This document shows, in pieces, positions 36,987-46,815 of a stretch of DNA of 64,000 bases. Origin of the DNA: Inediibacterium massiliense (lineage in GTDB: Bacteria; Bacillota; Clostridia; Peptostreptococcales; Thermotaleaceae); NCBI RefSeq assembly GCF_001282725.1, contig NZ_LN876585.1:2221-66220 (forward strand). The letters run 5' to 3'. The position numbers and the translations under genes were made by a program. The notes under the pieces are model-generated. The model saw only the letters and a list, made by a program, of their open reading frames with translations. It did no database searches and had not been told where the DNA came from. The stretch's first letter is position 1, and every line of letters begins with the position of its first letter.

Positions 36987-37976
36987 ATGAAAAAGTTTAT
37001 GGGATTATTTGTCTCACTTATATTAGCCATAGGTATATTATCAGGTTGTAGTGGCACCCATCATGAAAATAGCTTAAGCAAATCGGATAGTACGTTCACG
37101 AAAGAAACAAAAGATCATGAAAAGTCTAAGTGGATAAGAACCATAAAAGATGCAACAGGAAAAGAGATTCAATTGGATAAAAAACCTGAGAGAATAGCAA
37201 TTCTTCATGCGTTGTTTTTGGATTATTTTTTTGCTTTGGAAACGCCACCAACGGCTTCTGCTGGAGCAACAGTTGGTAGTGCAATGAAGGCTTTAGATGA
37301 GTTTGAAACTCTTAAACCATATGCAGGTACTGCTAATGTTATGGATTTAGGTAGTGCTAGAGATTTAAATTTAGAGGCGATTCTTAAGTCAAAACCAGAT
37401 GTAATTGTGACATTTAAAGGTCATGCAGATAAGATTTATGATCAGTTAATAAAAATAGCTCCTGTAGTTCAGATAGACCTTAAAGATTCTTGGCAAAATA
37501 AAACTATGCAATGTGCAAAAATTGTTGGAAAAGAGGATTTGGCCACTCAAATGATCCATGAAACTGAAAAGGAAATCAAAAAAACTAGAGAGCTTTTAGA
37601 AAATCATAAAGACAAAACATTTGCTTTACTTCGAGTGGATGGAAAGGGAAATTTTATTGCTGTAGGTTTTAGTAATACTCTTTATTACAACAAAAAAGAT
37701 GGTTTTAACTTGTCAAAACCTAATGGCTATCCTGAGAATAGTGAGATTATTTCATTAGAGGCTTTATCCCAGATGAATCCAGATTATATTATATTTAGAC
37801 ATTTCCCTCAAATTGTGAATTCTACGATTCAAAAACAAAAATCTTCCCTTGTATGGCAATCACTTAATGCAGTAAAGAACGATCATATTTTATTTTTTGA
37901 TGATTCTTTAAATAGCGAAAGTCCACTGTCACTACAGATTGCGGCTAAGAATTTAAGAAAAGCCATATCAAAATAA
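36987..37976 (+). CDS. ABC transporter substrate-binding lipoprotein (siderophore/tetrapyrrole type)
   Basis: A 329-residue lipoprotein: MKK, a hydrophobic core and the lipobox LSGC with Cys21, then a linker and a periplasmic-binding-protein-2 domain of the FhuD/BtuF/FepB group. Seen are IRTIKDATGKEIQLDKKPER at its start, LGSARDLNLEAILKSKPDVI and MNPDYIIFRHFP. The frame is open far upstream to 36831, but the ATG at 36987 has AGGAGG seven bases before it and a proper signal peptide. It should capture an iron or cobalt chelate outside the cell and feed the two permeases that follow. Confidence 0.88.
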   Translation: MKKFMGLFVSLILAIGILSGCSGTHHENSLSKSDSTFTKETKDHEKSKWIRTIKDATGKEIQLDKKPERIAILHALFLDYFFALETPPTASAGATVGSAMKALDEFETLKPYAGTANVMDLGSARDLNLEAILKSKPDVIVTFKGHADKIYDQLIKIAPVVQIDLKDSWQNKTMQCAKIVGKEDLATQMIHETEKEIKKTRELLENHKDKTFALLRVDGKGNFIAVGFSNTLYYNKKDGFNLSKPNGYPENSEIISLEALSQMNPDYIIFRHFPQIVNSTIQKQKSSLVWQSLNAVKNDHILFFDDSLNSESPLSLQIAAKNLRKAISK

Positions 37977-38071
37977 TATTTCATTGGCAAACTAGATGCA
38001 AAATAGATGGAAGTTATCCATTGGTTTGGCATAATAAAAATAGTTTATAGAAATAAGGAGGTAGCAATTAG

Positions 38072-39115
38072 ATGAAGAAGCCAATGGAAAAGGTAAGTTG
38101 TGTACAGATCAATAAAAAAGATCATATATGGAAGATGTGGCTGATTGTGTTGGGGGGATTAGGACTACTTGCTTTTATTATGGTATTTTCCACAACTAAG
38201 GGAACAGCCCATATTCCGTTATCTTTTGTGTGGGATGCTTTATTTCATTTTAATGAGGAAGAAATGAATCATCTTGTTATAGTTAATCTTCGTATGCCTC
38301 GCGTGATAGCAAGTGCTTTAGTTGGTGCATCTTTAGCTGTTGCAGGAGCTATTATGCAAGGAACTACCGGAAACCCTCTAGCTGATTCCGGTTTATTAGG
38401 GCTTAATGCTGGGGCTGCTTTTGCTCTTTCCATCTGTTTTGCTTTTTTTCCAGAAATGAAGTATATGCATATCATCTTATTTTCTTTTTTGGGAGCAACT
38501 TTGGGAGCCATATTAGTTAATGGAATTGCTTCTATGAAAAGAGGGGAACAAACACCTACTCGTCTTGTATTGGCAGGTGCAGCTGTTAGTACACTGCTTG
38601 TGGCCATGAGCCAAGGAATTGCTCTTTATTTTAATGTGGCGCAAAGCATTATGTTTTGGACTGTTGGTGGTGTTGCAGGTTCCAATTGGGAACAAGTTAG
38701 GATAATGTTGCCTTGGATAATAGGAGGATTGATAGGAGCTTTTTTATTATCACCTTCCATTTCTATTTTGAGTTTAGGTCAGGATGTTGCAAAGGGACTA
38801 GGAATAAATATAAGGGTGGTAAATGCACTTTCTTCCATTATAGTTCTTATATTGGTAGGAGCATCTGTATCGGTAGTAGGAGCAGTTGGATTTGTAGGAC
38901 TGATTGTTCCTCATATTGCACGCTTTTTTGTTGGGATGGACTATAGATTAATTATTCCCTCTACAGCAGTAATGGGAGCTTTGTTGGTTGTATTGGCTGA
39001 TCTGGGGGCGAGAACTTTAAACCCTCCTTTTGAAACTCCCATAGGAGCTATGATTTCTCTTATTAGCGTACCATTATTTTTAAACTTGGCTCGCAAGCAA
39101 AGGAGTGCAATGTAA
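38072..39115 (+). CDS. FecCD-family ABC permease, first subunit
   Basis: A 347-residue permease with about nine to ten hydrophobic segments. FecCD/BtuC signs are LRMPRVIASALVGASLAVAG, AIMQGTTGNPLADSGLLGLN and VGLIVPHIARFFVG near the end. It pairs with the next gene to form the membrane channel for a siderophore, haem or cobalamin type ligand. AAGGAGG lies 10 bases before ATG. Its stop overlaps the start of the next gene as TAATG, so they are coupled. A 95-bp gap separates it from the binding protein, with no terminator visible. Confidence 0.93.
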   Translation: MKKPMEKVSCVQINKKDHIWKMWLIVLGGLGLLAFIMVFSTTKGTAHIPLSFVWDALFHFNEEEMNHLVIVNLRMPRVIASALVGASLAVAGAIMQGTTGNPLADSGLLGLNAGAAFALSICFAFFPEMKYMHIILFSFLGATLGAILVNGIASMKRGEQTPTRLVLAGAAVSTLLVAMSQGIALYFNVAQSIMFWTVGGVAGSNWEQVRIMLPWIIGGLIGAFLLSPSISILSLGQDVAKGLGINIRVVNALSSIIVLILVGASVSVVGAVGFVGLIVPHIARFFVGMDYRLIIPSTAVMGALLVVLADLGARTLNPPFETPIGAMISLISVPLFLNLARKQRSAM

Positions 39116-40155
39116 TGAACGAACAACAACAAATAATTGAAGCATATAAACGTAAGATATGGATTCGTAATATATCCATTGTAATTGGGTGTGTTGTATT
39201 ACTAACCATTTCTCTAATTGTTAGTATGAACTCAGGATATATTAAAATGTCTCCACTTGATGTTTTAAGGACACTATTTGGAAAAAGTATGGATCAAGAA
39301 AAATTGATTTTATTTGAATTTAGACTACCTCGTATAATTATTTCAATGTTGGTAGGAGCGGGGCTTGCTCTATCAGGATGCATCATACAGAGTGTATCTA
39401 AAAACCCTCTAGCTGATCCAGGACTTTTGGGTATTCATGCAGGTGCTGGTTTAATGGTGATTTTGTATGTACTAATTTTTAGTGGGGAATCGTTCTTATC
39501 CGTGTTCACTTTGCCTTTTCTAGCGTTAATAGGAGCGGGTGCTACGGCAGTGATAGTCTATCTTTTTTCTTATCAACGAAATAAGGGCATTGCAACTATG
39601 AGACTTATTTTAACGGGTGTGGCAGTACAAGCTGGAGTTTCAGCGTTAACCACTTTACTGGTAGTGAAGTTGGATGATACACAGTATAACTTTGTTGTTG
39701 CTTGGCAGACAGGAAGTATTTGGGGTTCCAACTGGAAATTTGTGATGACATTACTGCCTTGGTTAGTCATATTGATTCCTTATATACTTACAAAAGCTCC
39801 TGTTATGGATATATTAGGTCTGAGCGATGATATATCCTATAGTCTTGGTGCTTTAGTAGAGAAAGAACGTCGTAGACTGCTTGCAGTAGCCGTCGCTCTT
39901 GCAGCCTCATGTGTAGCGGTTAGCGGAAGTATTAGTTTTGTAGGGCTTATAGCACCCCACTTGGCAAGACGACTTGTTGGACCACGCCACCGTGTACTTC
40001 TGTTGACTAGTATACTCATTGGTGCTGTATTAGTATCTATGGCAGATACTATTGGACGTATTATCATTCAACCTTCTGAGCTGCCAACAGGAATTGTGGT
40101 AGCTATTATTGGAGCACCATATTTTCTGTATCTTCTTTCTAACAGCAAGATTTAA
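39115..40155 (+). CDS. FecCD-family ABC permease, second subunit
   Basis: A 346-residue permease parallel to its neighbour: FRLPRIIISMLVGAGLALSG, CIIQSVSKNPLADPGLLGIH, and VGLIAPHLARRLVGPRHR. About nine to ten membrane segments. FecCD importers often use two different permeases encoded in tandem, as here. Its ribosome site AAAGGAG lies inside the end of the preceding gene. Confidence 0.93.
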   Translation: MNEQQQIIEAYKRKIWIRNISIVIGCVVLLTISLIVSMNSGYIKMSPLDVLRTLFGKSMDQEKLILFEFRLPRIIISMLVGAGLALSGCIIQSVSKNPLADPGLLGIHAGAGLMVILYVLIFSGESFLSVFTLPFLALIGAGATAVIVYLFSYQRNKGIATMRLILTGVAVQAGVSALTTLLVVKLDDTQYNFVVAWQTGSIWGSNWKFVMTLLPWLVILIPYILTKAPVMDILGLSDDISYSLGALVEKERRRLLAVAVALAASCVAVSGSISFVGLIAPHLARRLVGPRHRVLLLTSILIGAVLVSMADTIGRIIIQPSELPTGIVVAIIGAPYFLYLLSNSKI

Positions 40156-40220
40156 CCATAGAATGATTCATAAAGTTTACTATGAAGAAATTATGTATTT
40201 AATATAAGGAGTAAGAGCTT

Positions 40221-41009
40221 ATGAACAGTATTGTAACAAAAAATTTAGCCATCTCTTATGATGACAAACTTATAGTTGATGATTTAAATATGAATATACC
40301 AAAAGGTAAGATTACTACCATAATTGGACCAAATGGATGTGGAAAATCAACTGTCTTAAAGACTGTAGGACGTATTCTAAAGCCAAAGAAAGGCATGGTG
40401 TATTTAAACGGTGATGATATTAGAAAGCTTCCTACTAAGGAGGTGGCACAAAAGATGGCTATATTGCCTCAATCGCCTCAAGCTCAAGGAGGGCTTACTG
40501 TTGGGGAGCTTGTATCCTACGGTCGCTTTCCACATCAGAGAGGATATGGGAAACTGTCTTCTAAGGATAAGAAAATCATTGCATGGGCATTAAAGATGAC
40601 CAAGCTAACTGAATTTGAGACTGCATCGGTAGACAATCTTTCTGGCGGACAGCGTCAGAGAGTTTGGATTGCAATGGCACTAGCCCAGCAGACGGATTTG
40701 ATATTGCTAGATGAGCCTACCACCTATTTGGATATGGCATATCAGTTAGAGGTATTGGAGCTTTTATACAATCTGAATAGGGAACAAAGTTGTACAATCG
40801 TCATGGTATTACATGATTTGAATTTAGCCGCACGCTTTGCAGACTACATGATAGCAATACGCAGTGGAGAAATTATAAGGTGCGGAACTCCAAAAGAGAT
40901 TATGACCACAAAGGTCTTAAAGGATACATTCCATATTGATGCTGAGATTGGGTTGGAGTCTAGAACAGGGAGACCCACATGTATTTCTTATGAACTGATT
41001 AAAGAGTAG
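40221..41009 (+). CDS. ABC transporter ATPase (FepC/FecE type)
   Basis: A 262-residue ATPase of the iron-siderophore/cobalamin importer group. Walker [10 protein letters not shown] at 36-44, Q-loop [11 protein letters not shown], signature LSGGQRQR at about 139-146, Walker [15 protein letters not shown], and H-loop [19 protein letters not shown] after the Q-loop is typical of this subfamily. It follows the permeases by 65 bp and precedes the NifH-like gene by 26 bp, so importer and reductase genes appear to be one transcript. Confidence 0.95.
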   Translation: MNSIVTKNLAISYDDKLIVDDLNMNIPKGKITTIIGPNGCGKSTVLKTVGRILKPKKGMVYLNGDDIRKLPTKEVAQKMAILPQSPQAQGGLTVGELVSYGRFPHQRGYGKLSSKDKKIIAWALKMTKLTEFETASVDNLSGGQRQRVWIAMALAQQTDLILLDEPTTYLDMAYQLEVLELLYNLNREQSCTIVMVLHDLNLAARFADYMIAIRSGEIIRCGTPKEIMTTKVLKDTFHIDAEIGLESRTGRPTCISYELIKE

Positions 41010-41035
41010 AAATAGTAAGAAAAGGAGATGATCAT

Positions 41036-41785
41036 ATGAAGAAAATTGCAATTTATGGAAAAGGTGGCATTGGGAAGTCCACTACAGTATCCAATGTATC
41101 TGCAGCTATGGCAAAAATGGGACTAACAGTAATGCAGATTGGATGTGATCCCAAGGCAGACTCTACTCGTAATCTAACTGGAGGTAAAAACATTACTACA
41201 GTATTAGATACTTTAAGAGAAAAAGGGGATGTTGAGTTAGATGATCTTGTCTTTAAAAGTAGTACTGGGGTTTTGTGCGTAGAATCAGGAGGTCCTGTTC
41301 CAGGGGTAGGGTGTGCGGGTCGTGGAATAATCACGGCTTTTGAAAAGTTAGAAGAATTAGATGCATATGAAGTGTATCAACCAGATGTTATCCTATATGA
41401 TGTTTTAGGTGATGTGGTATGCGGTGGTTTTGCTATGCCTATTAGAGGAGGATATGCTGACGAGGTGTGCATAGTGACCTCAGGAGAAATGATGTCACTT
41501 TACGCAGCTACAAATATAGCACATGCCGTTAGAAGTTTTGGTAAGCGTGGATATGCATCCTTACGAGGATTGATACTCAACTCTAAAAAAATTGAAAATG
41601 AACAAGAGCTAGTTAAAAAAGTTTCAGATGAAATTGAAACTCCCATAATTTATTGTATGTCCCGAGATCCTTATGTACAGAAGGCTGAGGCCTTGGGAAA
41701 AACGGTAGTTGAAGCCTTCCCTGAATGTGAGATGACAAAGCACTACCATACTTTGGCAAAGATTCTATTGGAGGGAGAAAAGTGA
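41036..41785 (+). CDS. NifH-like reductase of the nitrogenase superfamily
   Basis: A 249-residue ATP-driven Fe-S reductase, about 40 residues shorter than true NifH. P-loop GKGGIGKST is at 8-16, the switch region [11 protein letters not shown] at 37-47, and the two cysteines that hold the shared [4Fe-4S] cluster of the dimer are Cys93 (VGCAGRG) and Cys129 ([16 protein letters not shown]). All catalytic features are intact, so it should pass electrons one at a time to the partner encoded next. Relatives serve nitrogenase, protochlorophyllide and chlorophyllide reductases, F430 synthesis (CfbC) and methylthio-alkane reductase. It follows a metal-chelate importer here. AAAGGAGATG precedes the ATG. 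Confidence 0.9.
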   Translation: MKKIAIYGKGGIGKSTTVSNVSAAMAKMGLTVMQIGCDPKADSTRNLTGGKNITTVLDTLREKGDVELDDLVFKSSTGVLCVESGGPVPGVGCAGRGIITAFEKLEELDAYEVYQPDVILYDVLGDVVCGGFAMPIRGGYADEVCIVTSGEMMSLYAATNIAHAVRSFGKRGYASLRGLILNSKKIENEQELVKKVSDEIETPIIYCMSRDPYVQKAEALGKTVVEAFPECEMTKHYHTLAKILLEGEK

Positions 41786-43056
41786 TCATGAATGGATTAA
41801 AACATATAAAACGCTTATCTTCAGTTAAGACAAATGCCGGTGTAAAATTTCTGACTCCGGCAGCTTTTCCGGGAAATCACTGTCCCATGCATACTGCATT
41901 GGCACTTAGTGCAAAAGTGAAGGGAATGTCTACTTTGGTTGTAGGTACACCAGAATGTGGAACTTATAGTCGTAATGTGATTTCTCAGATTAAAAGTGAA
42001 GAAGGTCAGCTACATTGGACGTATATTTTAGATTCAAACGAGGTTGTATTTGGATGCCGTAAAGGATTGATTCAAACAATCAAAGAAATGGATAAGTCTG
42101 GTGCAAAGGCCATCATGATCATTTTAACTTGTGTTCCGGAGGTAATCGGAGAAGATGTAGAGGGTATTGTACATGAGCTACAGCCTAAGGTTTCGGCTTT
42201 ACTGACATTTGTGTTAATGGCACATTTTAAATGTAATAGTTATCCGTCAGGTTATTGGAAAACATTGTTAGCATTTGAAACATTAATGAAGAGGGGAAAA
42301 AAAAGGGATGATACAATCAATATTCTTGGACGTAGTCCGAGAGAAAAGCATGCTCCTATGCCTGAATTATTAACAGCATTGGAAAAAAGAGGATTTTACC
42401 TTAGAATGCTTGCTCCAAAATCTGATGTTGAGGATTTTATTGTTTCACCAGATGCAGCTCTTAATATTGTAATTTCACCTTTTATGAATCCTTTGGCTGA
42501 AATGATGTGGGAGAAGTTTCAAGTTCCATTTATAAGTATTCATGAAACTTATGATGTATCGGAAATAGATCATATGTATGAAGCTATAGAAAAATCATTG
42601 AAAATCAGGTTTAACCATGAATTTAATGCATCAAGGCAAAAAGCTATTACATTGCAGAAACAGGCAGAAGATGTGTTTAAAGGGAAAAGTTATATTCTAA
42701 CTCACATGGGTGCCATGATGCCTTTGCCCTTTGTATTATATCTAACTAAATTTAAAATGAAGCCTACGATTTTACATATGGATGAATTTTATCCTGATGA
42801 TAAAAAATGGGCAAAAGCTATTAAAAAGCAAGGCTATGATCCTATGATCTGCCATATGGTAAATGATCATGCGGATAGAGACCTTTTAGAATGTATTCAA
42901 GCAGAATTTTCTTTAGGAGAACTTCTAAAAGATTCCTCTTCCATTCCTTGCGTTTCATATTTGGAGGATTTGTATGGACAAATGGGTTATGAAAGAACAG
43001 CAGTTTTATTAAGTAGGATGTTAAAGATGTATGAAAAAGTAAATAAGGAGGAGTAG
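41782..43056 (+). CDS. Nitrogenase component 1-like protein, NifD-type subunit
   Basis: A 424-residue oxidoreductase/nitrogenase component 1 family protein. Three cysteines align with the NifD P-cluster ligands: Cys34 ([10 protein letters not shown]), Cys59 (TPECGTYSR) and Cys117 ([14 protein letters not shown]). I find no counterpart of the FeMo-cofactor Cys275 and His442 environment, so it is not a dinitrogenase. GTG 41782 overlaps the NifH-like stop by four bases, six bases behind GGAGGG; ATG 41788 is an alternative. It should pair with the next gene's product as a heterotetramer that reduces an unknown substrate. Confidence 0.85.
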   Translation: MIMNGLKHIKRLSSVKTNAGVKFLTPAAFPGNHCPMHTALALSAKVKGMSTLVVGTPECGTYSRNVISQIKSEEGQLHWTYILDSNEVVFGCRKGLIQTIKEMDKSGAKAIMIILTCVPEVIGEDVEGIVHELQPKVSALLTFVLMAHFKCNSYPSGYWKTLLAFETLMKRGKKRDDTINILGRSPREKHAPMPELLTALEKRGFYLRMLAPKSDVEDFIVSPDAALNIVISPFMNPLAEMMWEKFQVPFISIHETYDVSEIDHMYEAIEKSLKIRFNHEFNASRQKAITLQKQAEDVFKGKSYILTHMGAMMPLPFVLYLTKFKMKPTILHMDEFYPDDKKWAKAIKKQGYDPMICHMVNDHADRDLLECIQAEFSLGELLKDSSSIPCVSYLEDLYGQMGYERTAVLLSRMLKMYEKVNKEE

Positions 43057-43058
43057 TC

Positions 43059-44297
43059 ATGGGAATTCATAGATTCAAACCGCCAATGTCAGGTAGAATG
43101 GGAACATTATGGACGCTTGCTTCAATCCGTGATGCAGCTTTGATTGAATACGGATGTATGGGACATATGCAGTATGGGCGAATGTTTTTAAATCAAGCAG
43201 GTATATCTAAAAGGTGTAAACTATATTCTACTCACATCGACGAAACAGATATTTCATTAGGAGATACGAATAGACTGAATCGTGCTATTGCTCAAATTGT
43301 AGAGAGAGATGAGCCTAAAATTATTTTTTTACTGTCATCTTCAGTGCCAACAGTTATTGGGACGGATTTAATGGCCATATGTGAAGAATTACAACCACAA
43401 TATCCTAATGTACGATTACTTCCATTTGGATATGGAGGGTTTGACATATGTGGACATGTTGGTGTTCAAGAAGCACTTTTGCTGCTTTCGAAAACATTAC
43501 CAAAGGATATACAAAAAACACAGGAGCCTACATTTAATATAATCGGTTCTTGTGCTGATTTATTTCGTTTCCATGCTGATGCAGAAGAGATGATTCGAAT
43601 AATGAAGGGTGCCTTTGGTATGAAAAAACTTTGCGTTATGACTTCTGATACATGTGTACAGGAAATTGAGGATATGGGTGGTGCCCATATTAATTTAGTT
43701 ATACGACGAGAAGGAGAACCTGCTGCAAAACAATTAAAGAAACGATTTAAAACGCCATATTTAGTGGCTAGACCCTATGGAATGAAGGAAACTTTGGGAT
43801 GGATAGATAAGATAGGAAAAATGTGTGGATTAACTCCAGATAGTAGTTTTATAAAATTAGAAAAAGAAAAAATCATGAGTCAAATTTCACCTGCAATCCT
43901 TATATTTGAACATATCATACGAGAACATCCTGATGAAGGAAGAATTTCATTAGGAGGTCATGCAGATGTGGTAAAAGGGATTCTTTCTTATGCAGAAAAA
44001 GAATTGTCTTTAATGAAAGGAGTTTGTTGGTGTGACTGTCCAAGTATGACAAGTGCAGAAATTCCTTATTTTTCGGAAGATGAATGGATACAAGCTATAA
44101 AATCCAAAGAAAGTGGACTTCTAATGGCAAGTGGAGAAGCTTTGAAATGGGCAAAAGGAAATATAGATCTTCAAATATCTAATCCAGATGTAAAATGGAG
44201 ATTGAACCTTTATGAATCTCCTTTTATGGGCTTTCGGGGAGCTGTAAATTTAGTGAATTTATGGCTCAATGGAATTTTAGAGCAAATAGATGATTAA
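43059..44297 (+). CDS. Nitrogenase component 1-like protein, NifK-type subunit
   Basis: A 412-residue component 1 family protein. Only one P-cluster-type cysteine is kept: Cys33 in EYGCMGHMQYGR. The first position falls in MSGRMGT and the third in SSSVPTVIGTDL, both without Cys. HIDETDISLGDTNRLNRAI is like the NifK segment before the third ligand, and ESPFMGFRGAVNLVNLW near the end is a family hallmark. A CWCDCP motif (residues about 329-334) is unusual and could bind metal. Two bases separate it from the previous stop, with AAGGAGG before the ATG. It closes the operon. Confidence 0.83.
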   Translation: MGIHRFKPPMSGRMGTLWTLASIRDAALIEYGCMGHMQYGRMFLNQAGISKRCKLYSTHIDETDISLGDTNRLNRAIAQIVERDEPKIIFLLSSSVPTVIGTDLMAICEELQPQYPNVRLLPFGYGGFDICGHVGVQEALLLLSKTLPKDIQKTQEPTFNIIGSCADLFRFHADAEEMIRIMKGAFGMKKLCVMTSDTCVQEIEDMGGAHINLVIRREGEPAAKQLKKRFKTPYLVARPYGMKETLGWIDKIGKMCGLTPDSSFIKLEKEKIMSQISPAILIFEHIIREHPDEGRISLGGHADVVKGILSYAEKELSLMKGVCWCDCPSMTSAEIPYFSEDEWIQAIKSKESGLLMASGEALKWAKGNIDLQISNPDVKWRLNLYESPFMGFRGAVNLVNLWLNGILEQIDD

Positions 44298-44318
44298 ATA
44301 TATATCAATTAAAAAACA

Positions 44319-44352
44319 AATAGGATAGGAGTACTTATACTCCTATCCTATT
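44319..44352 (+). terminator. Bidirectional terminator after the nitrogenase-like operon
   Basis: A 15-bp perfect stem (44319-44333 with 44338-44352), loop CTTA, followed by ATTTTT; preceded by AAAAAAC, which gives a U tract on the other strand for the coat protein gene. Confidence 0.93.
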
Positions 44353-44356
44353 ATTT

Positions 44357-44821
44357 TTACTGAAGATTGTACATTCCATGAGCTTCCATATATTTAAATA
44401 TAGCTTCTCCGTGTTCTTGTTCTTCTTTTTGAATATGATTTAAAGCTTGTCTAATATTGTGATCTTTAAATTCGAATATGGATGTATCGTATGTAGAAGA
44501 TACATATTTTTCTGTTGCAAGTAAGTCTGTACAGAGATCTTTATCGCTCTCATGCTTCATATTGCTTGGTGTGCTAAATTGATTTTGTATATTTTGCATA
44601 TTTTGTTGACTAGATTGATTCATATTGGGAACTTGTCCATTGAGAATTTGATTGATTGTATTTAGATGTTGTTGTTCCTGTTGTCCAAGAGATAAGAATA
44701 ATTGTTTTAGTTGAGGATCTTTGGCTTTACTTGCATGATTGTTGTACTTTTTAATACATAATTCTTCATGGCTTTTTTGATCTTGTAATAAATATTTTTC
44801 TTTTTGAGTTAAATTTGTCAT
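44357..44821 (-). CDS. CotF-like spore coat protein
   Basis: A 154-residue protein with two helical halves joined by a Gln/Asn/Met-rich linker (about 62-90). The C-terminal half, DLLATEKYVSSTYDTSIFEF to IQKEEQEHGEAIFKYMEAHG, matches the CotF coat family, which has a ferritin-like four-helix pattern with ExxH-type pairs. The N-terminal half repeats a similar helix pair. It indicates a spore former. The start has GGTGG on the minus strand, and the gene lies alone between convergent and divergent neighbours. Confidence 0.8.
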   Translation of the reverse strand: MTNLTQKEKYLLQDQKSHEELCIKKYNNHASKAKDPQLKQLFLSLGQQEQQHLNTINQILNGQVPNMNQSSQQNMQNIQNQFSTPSNMKHESDKDLCTDLLATEKYVSSTYDTSIFEFKDHNIRQALNHIQKEEQEHGEAIFKYMEAHGMYNLQ

Positions 44822-45042
44822 AAAACCACCTCCAACTTTAGGATGGATTTTAAGCAGGAAAATTATTCATAATATTATCTATATTTTCGTAAAAATAAAA
44901 CTTGATTTTCATCAAAAAAATGGTATTATTTTTATGTGTTGGTATTCTTTATGAAACCAAACTCAAAATCCTTGTTTTAAATCTCTATAATCAAATTTTT
45001 CGACTTATATCCAAAAAAAGGAATGAGAACGGAGGTATTATT

Positions 45043-45624
45043 ATGAAAGAGATCACATTGTCAAAAGGAAAGTTTACAACAAAGCAGATTACAGTAATAG
45101 GTACATTATTTGCTGTGACTATTGTACTGGGAGTTACAGGATTAGGATTTATTCCTATACCCCCATTTAAAAGTACGATTATGCATATTCCCGTGATTAT
45201 TGGAGCAATTTTGGAAGGTCCTTTAGTGGGAGCTATGATAGGACTTTTGTTTGGACTATTTAGTATGTTTCAAGCTCTAAATACTTTTTCACCTGTTACT
45301 TTTGTATTTTTAAATCCTATTGTTGCTATTTTGCCAAGGATGCTTATTGGCGTTACATCCTATTATGCATATAAAATATGCAAAACAAAAAGTATAAGTT
45401 TTAATATTTCTATAGGGACAGCAATAGGATCGTTTACCAATACTATTGGAGTTTTAGGGCTTATTTATATATTATACATAGATGAGTATGCAAAGGCACT
45501 GAATATGAGTCAAAGTGTGGCAACAAAGACTTTGTTAGCCCTTGTATTCAATGGGTTTGTTTCAGCAGGAACTGCAATTGTCATTACGGTTCCAGTTGTG
45601 CTTGCAGTAAAACGTTTTAAATAA
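45043..45624 (+). CDS. ECF transporter S component (PanT-like)
   Basis: A 193-residue membrane protein with about six hydrophobic segments, the substrate-binding subunit of an energy-coupling-factor vitamin importer. The segment GLGFIPIPPFKSTIMHIPVI followed by GAILEGPLVGAMIGLLFGL resembles pantothenate S components as I remember them. The open frame extends to 44902, but ATG 45043 has GGAGG and begins the family's short N-tail. No A, A' or T subunit genes are near, so it must share a distant ECF module. Substrate is tentative. Confidence 0.8.
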   Translation: MKEITLSKGKFTTKQITVIGTLFAVTIVLGVTGLGFIPIPPFKSTIMHIPVIIGAILEGPLVGAMIGLLFGLFSMFQALNTFSPVTFVFLNPIVAILPRMLIGVTSYYAYKICKTKSISFNISIGTAIGSFTNTIGVLGLIYILYIDEYAKALNMSQSVATKTLLALVFNGFVSAGTAIVITVPVVLAVKRFK

Positions 45625-45669
45625 TTTAGGTGAATGATAAGAGATCTAATACATGGATAATCAAACAGA

Positions 45670-45702
45670 AAAATACTACTCTTAAAAAGAGTAGTATTTT
45701 TT
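45670..45702 (+). terminator. Terminator of the ECF S-component gene
   Basis: Stem AAAATACTACTCT/AGAGTAGTATTTT with a short A-rich loop and TTTT after it. Confidence 0.9.
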
Positions 45703-45839
45703 GTATCATAGAATGAAAAATTATTAAACAAGAAAAAAAGTTTTGAAATAAATAAAAATTTTAAAAACAATGATTGAAATCTATATAAAATACTGACATA
45801 ATGAGTGGAGACATAAAAGTAAAAAGGGGTGGACTGACT

Positions 45840-46694
45840 ATGATCAAAGAAAAAAATGAATTAGTAAAAAGAATATTATTTATTTTTATAGGAAGCTTAA
45901 TATCTGCCATAGGAATTAATTCTTTTTTAATCCCTCATAAATTTTTAAGTGGAGGAGCAGGAGGTCTTGCTTTAATTTTTCAGTATCTTACAGATGTTCC
46001 ATCAGGATATTATTTATTAGCTATCAATATACCTATATTTTTAATAGGAATAAAAGCTGTTGATAAAGAGTTTTGTATTTTTAGTTTGATTGGAATGGTT
46101 TCTTTATCTGTATTTATGATTTTGACTCAAAATGTATCCCACTACTTATATGCAGAGGATATGGTGATTTCTAGTATATATGGAGGAATATTTGGAGGAA
46201 TTGGAGGAGCCATTGTTTTTAAAAGTCGTGCATCTATGGGAGGAACAGATATTATTGCTGTTGTTTTAAGAAAAAAGACAGGAGGAAATATAGCCCAGTA
46301 TCTATTTGCCATGAATATAGTAGTTGTAATCATCGGAGCTACTATCAATGGAGTGAGTATTGCACTTTATACGTTGGTTTCTATGTATATAGGTTCTGAG
46401 GTAATGAGTAGAGTAATGGATGGATTAGAAAGAAAAAAATTATTATTTGTAGTCACTCAAAAAGAAAGGGAAATTGCAGATTTGATTATAAAAGAAGTAG
46501 GAAGAGGTGTTACGTTTTTACATGGGCAAGGAGCATATACAGGCCAAGATAGAAATGTGATTTATTGCATTGTGTCTTTAAGACAATTACCAAAAATAAA
46601 AAAATTAATTGAAGATACAGATCAGCAGTCTTTTATTTCTATATTGGATACTTCTGAAGTACATGGAAAAGGGTTTAAAAAACCGGCACTATAA
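45840..46694 (+). CDS. YitT family membrane protein (DUF161/DUF2179)
   Basis: A 284-residue protein with five to six hydrophobic segments carrying GINSFLIPHKFLSGGAGGLAL and GGIGGAIVFKSRASMGGTDI, then a cytosolic DUF2179 domain with VTFLHGQGAYTGQDRNVIYC, all typical of the YitT/YpjC family. Function is unknown in general. ATG 45840 sits eight bases after AAGGGGTGG; the in-frame ATG at 45801 has no such site. It is a single gene. Confidence 0.88.
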   Translation: MIKEKNELVKRILFIFIGSLISAIGINSFLIPHKFLSGGAGGLALIFQYLTDVPSGYYLLAINIPIFLIGIKAVDKEFCIFSLIGMVSLSVFMILTQNVSHYLYAEDMVISSIYGGIFGGIGGAIVFKSRASMGGTDIIAVVLRKKTGGNIAQYLFAMNIVVVIIGATINGVSIALYTLVSMYIGSEVMSRVMDGLERKKLLFVVTQKEREIADLIIKEVGRGVTFLHGQGAYTGQDRNVIYCIVSLRQLPKIKKLIEDTDQQSFISILDTSEVHGKGFKKPAL

Positions 46695-46815
46695 GAATAT
46701 GAGAATTTGTATAGTTTATAACTATTTTGAAAAGATAGAATTTTAAATACAAATATCTGATATAATATAAATATATGGTTATATGTAATATCCTTTAAGG
46801 AGGCGCTTTATAAAA

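Noticed and set aside
41036-44297. A true nitrogen-fixation (nifHDK) operon
   Set aside because: The component 1 proteins are short, lack the FeMo-cofactor ligands, keep only four of six P-cluster cysteines, and no nif assembly genes are present.
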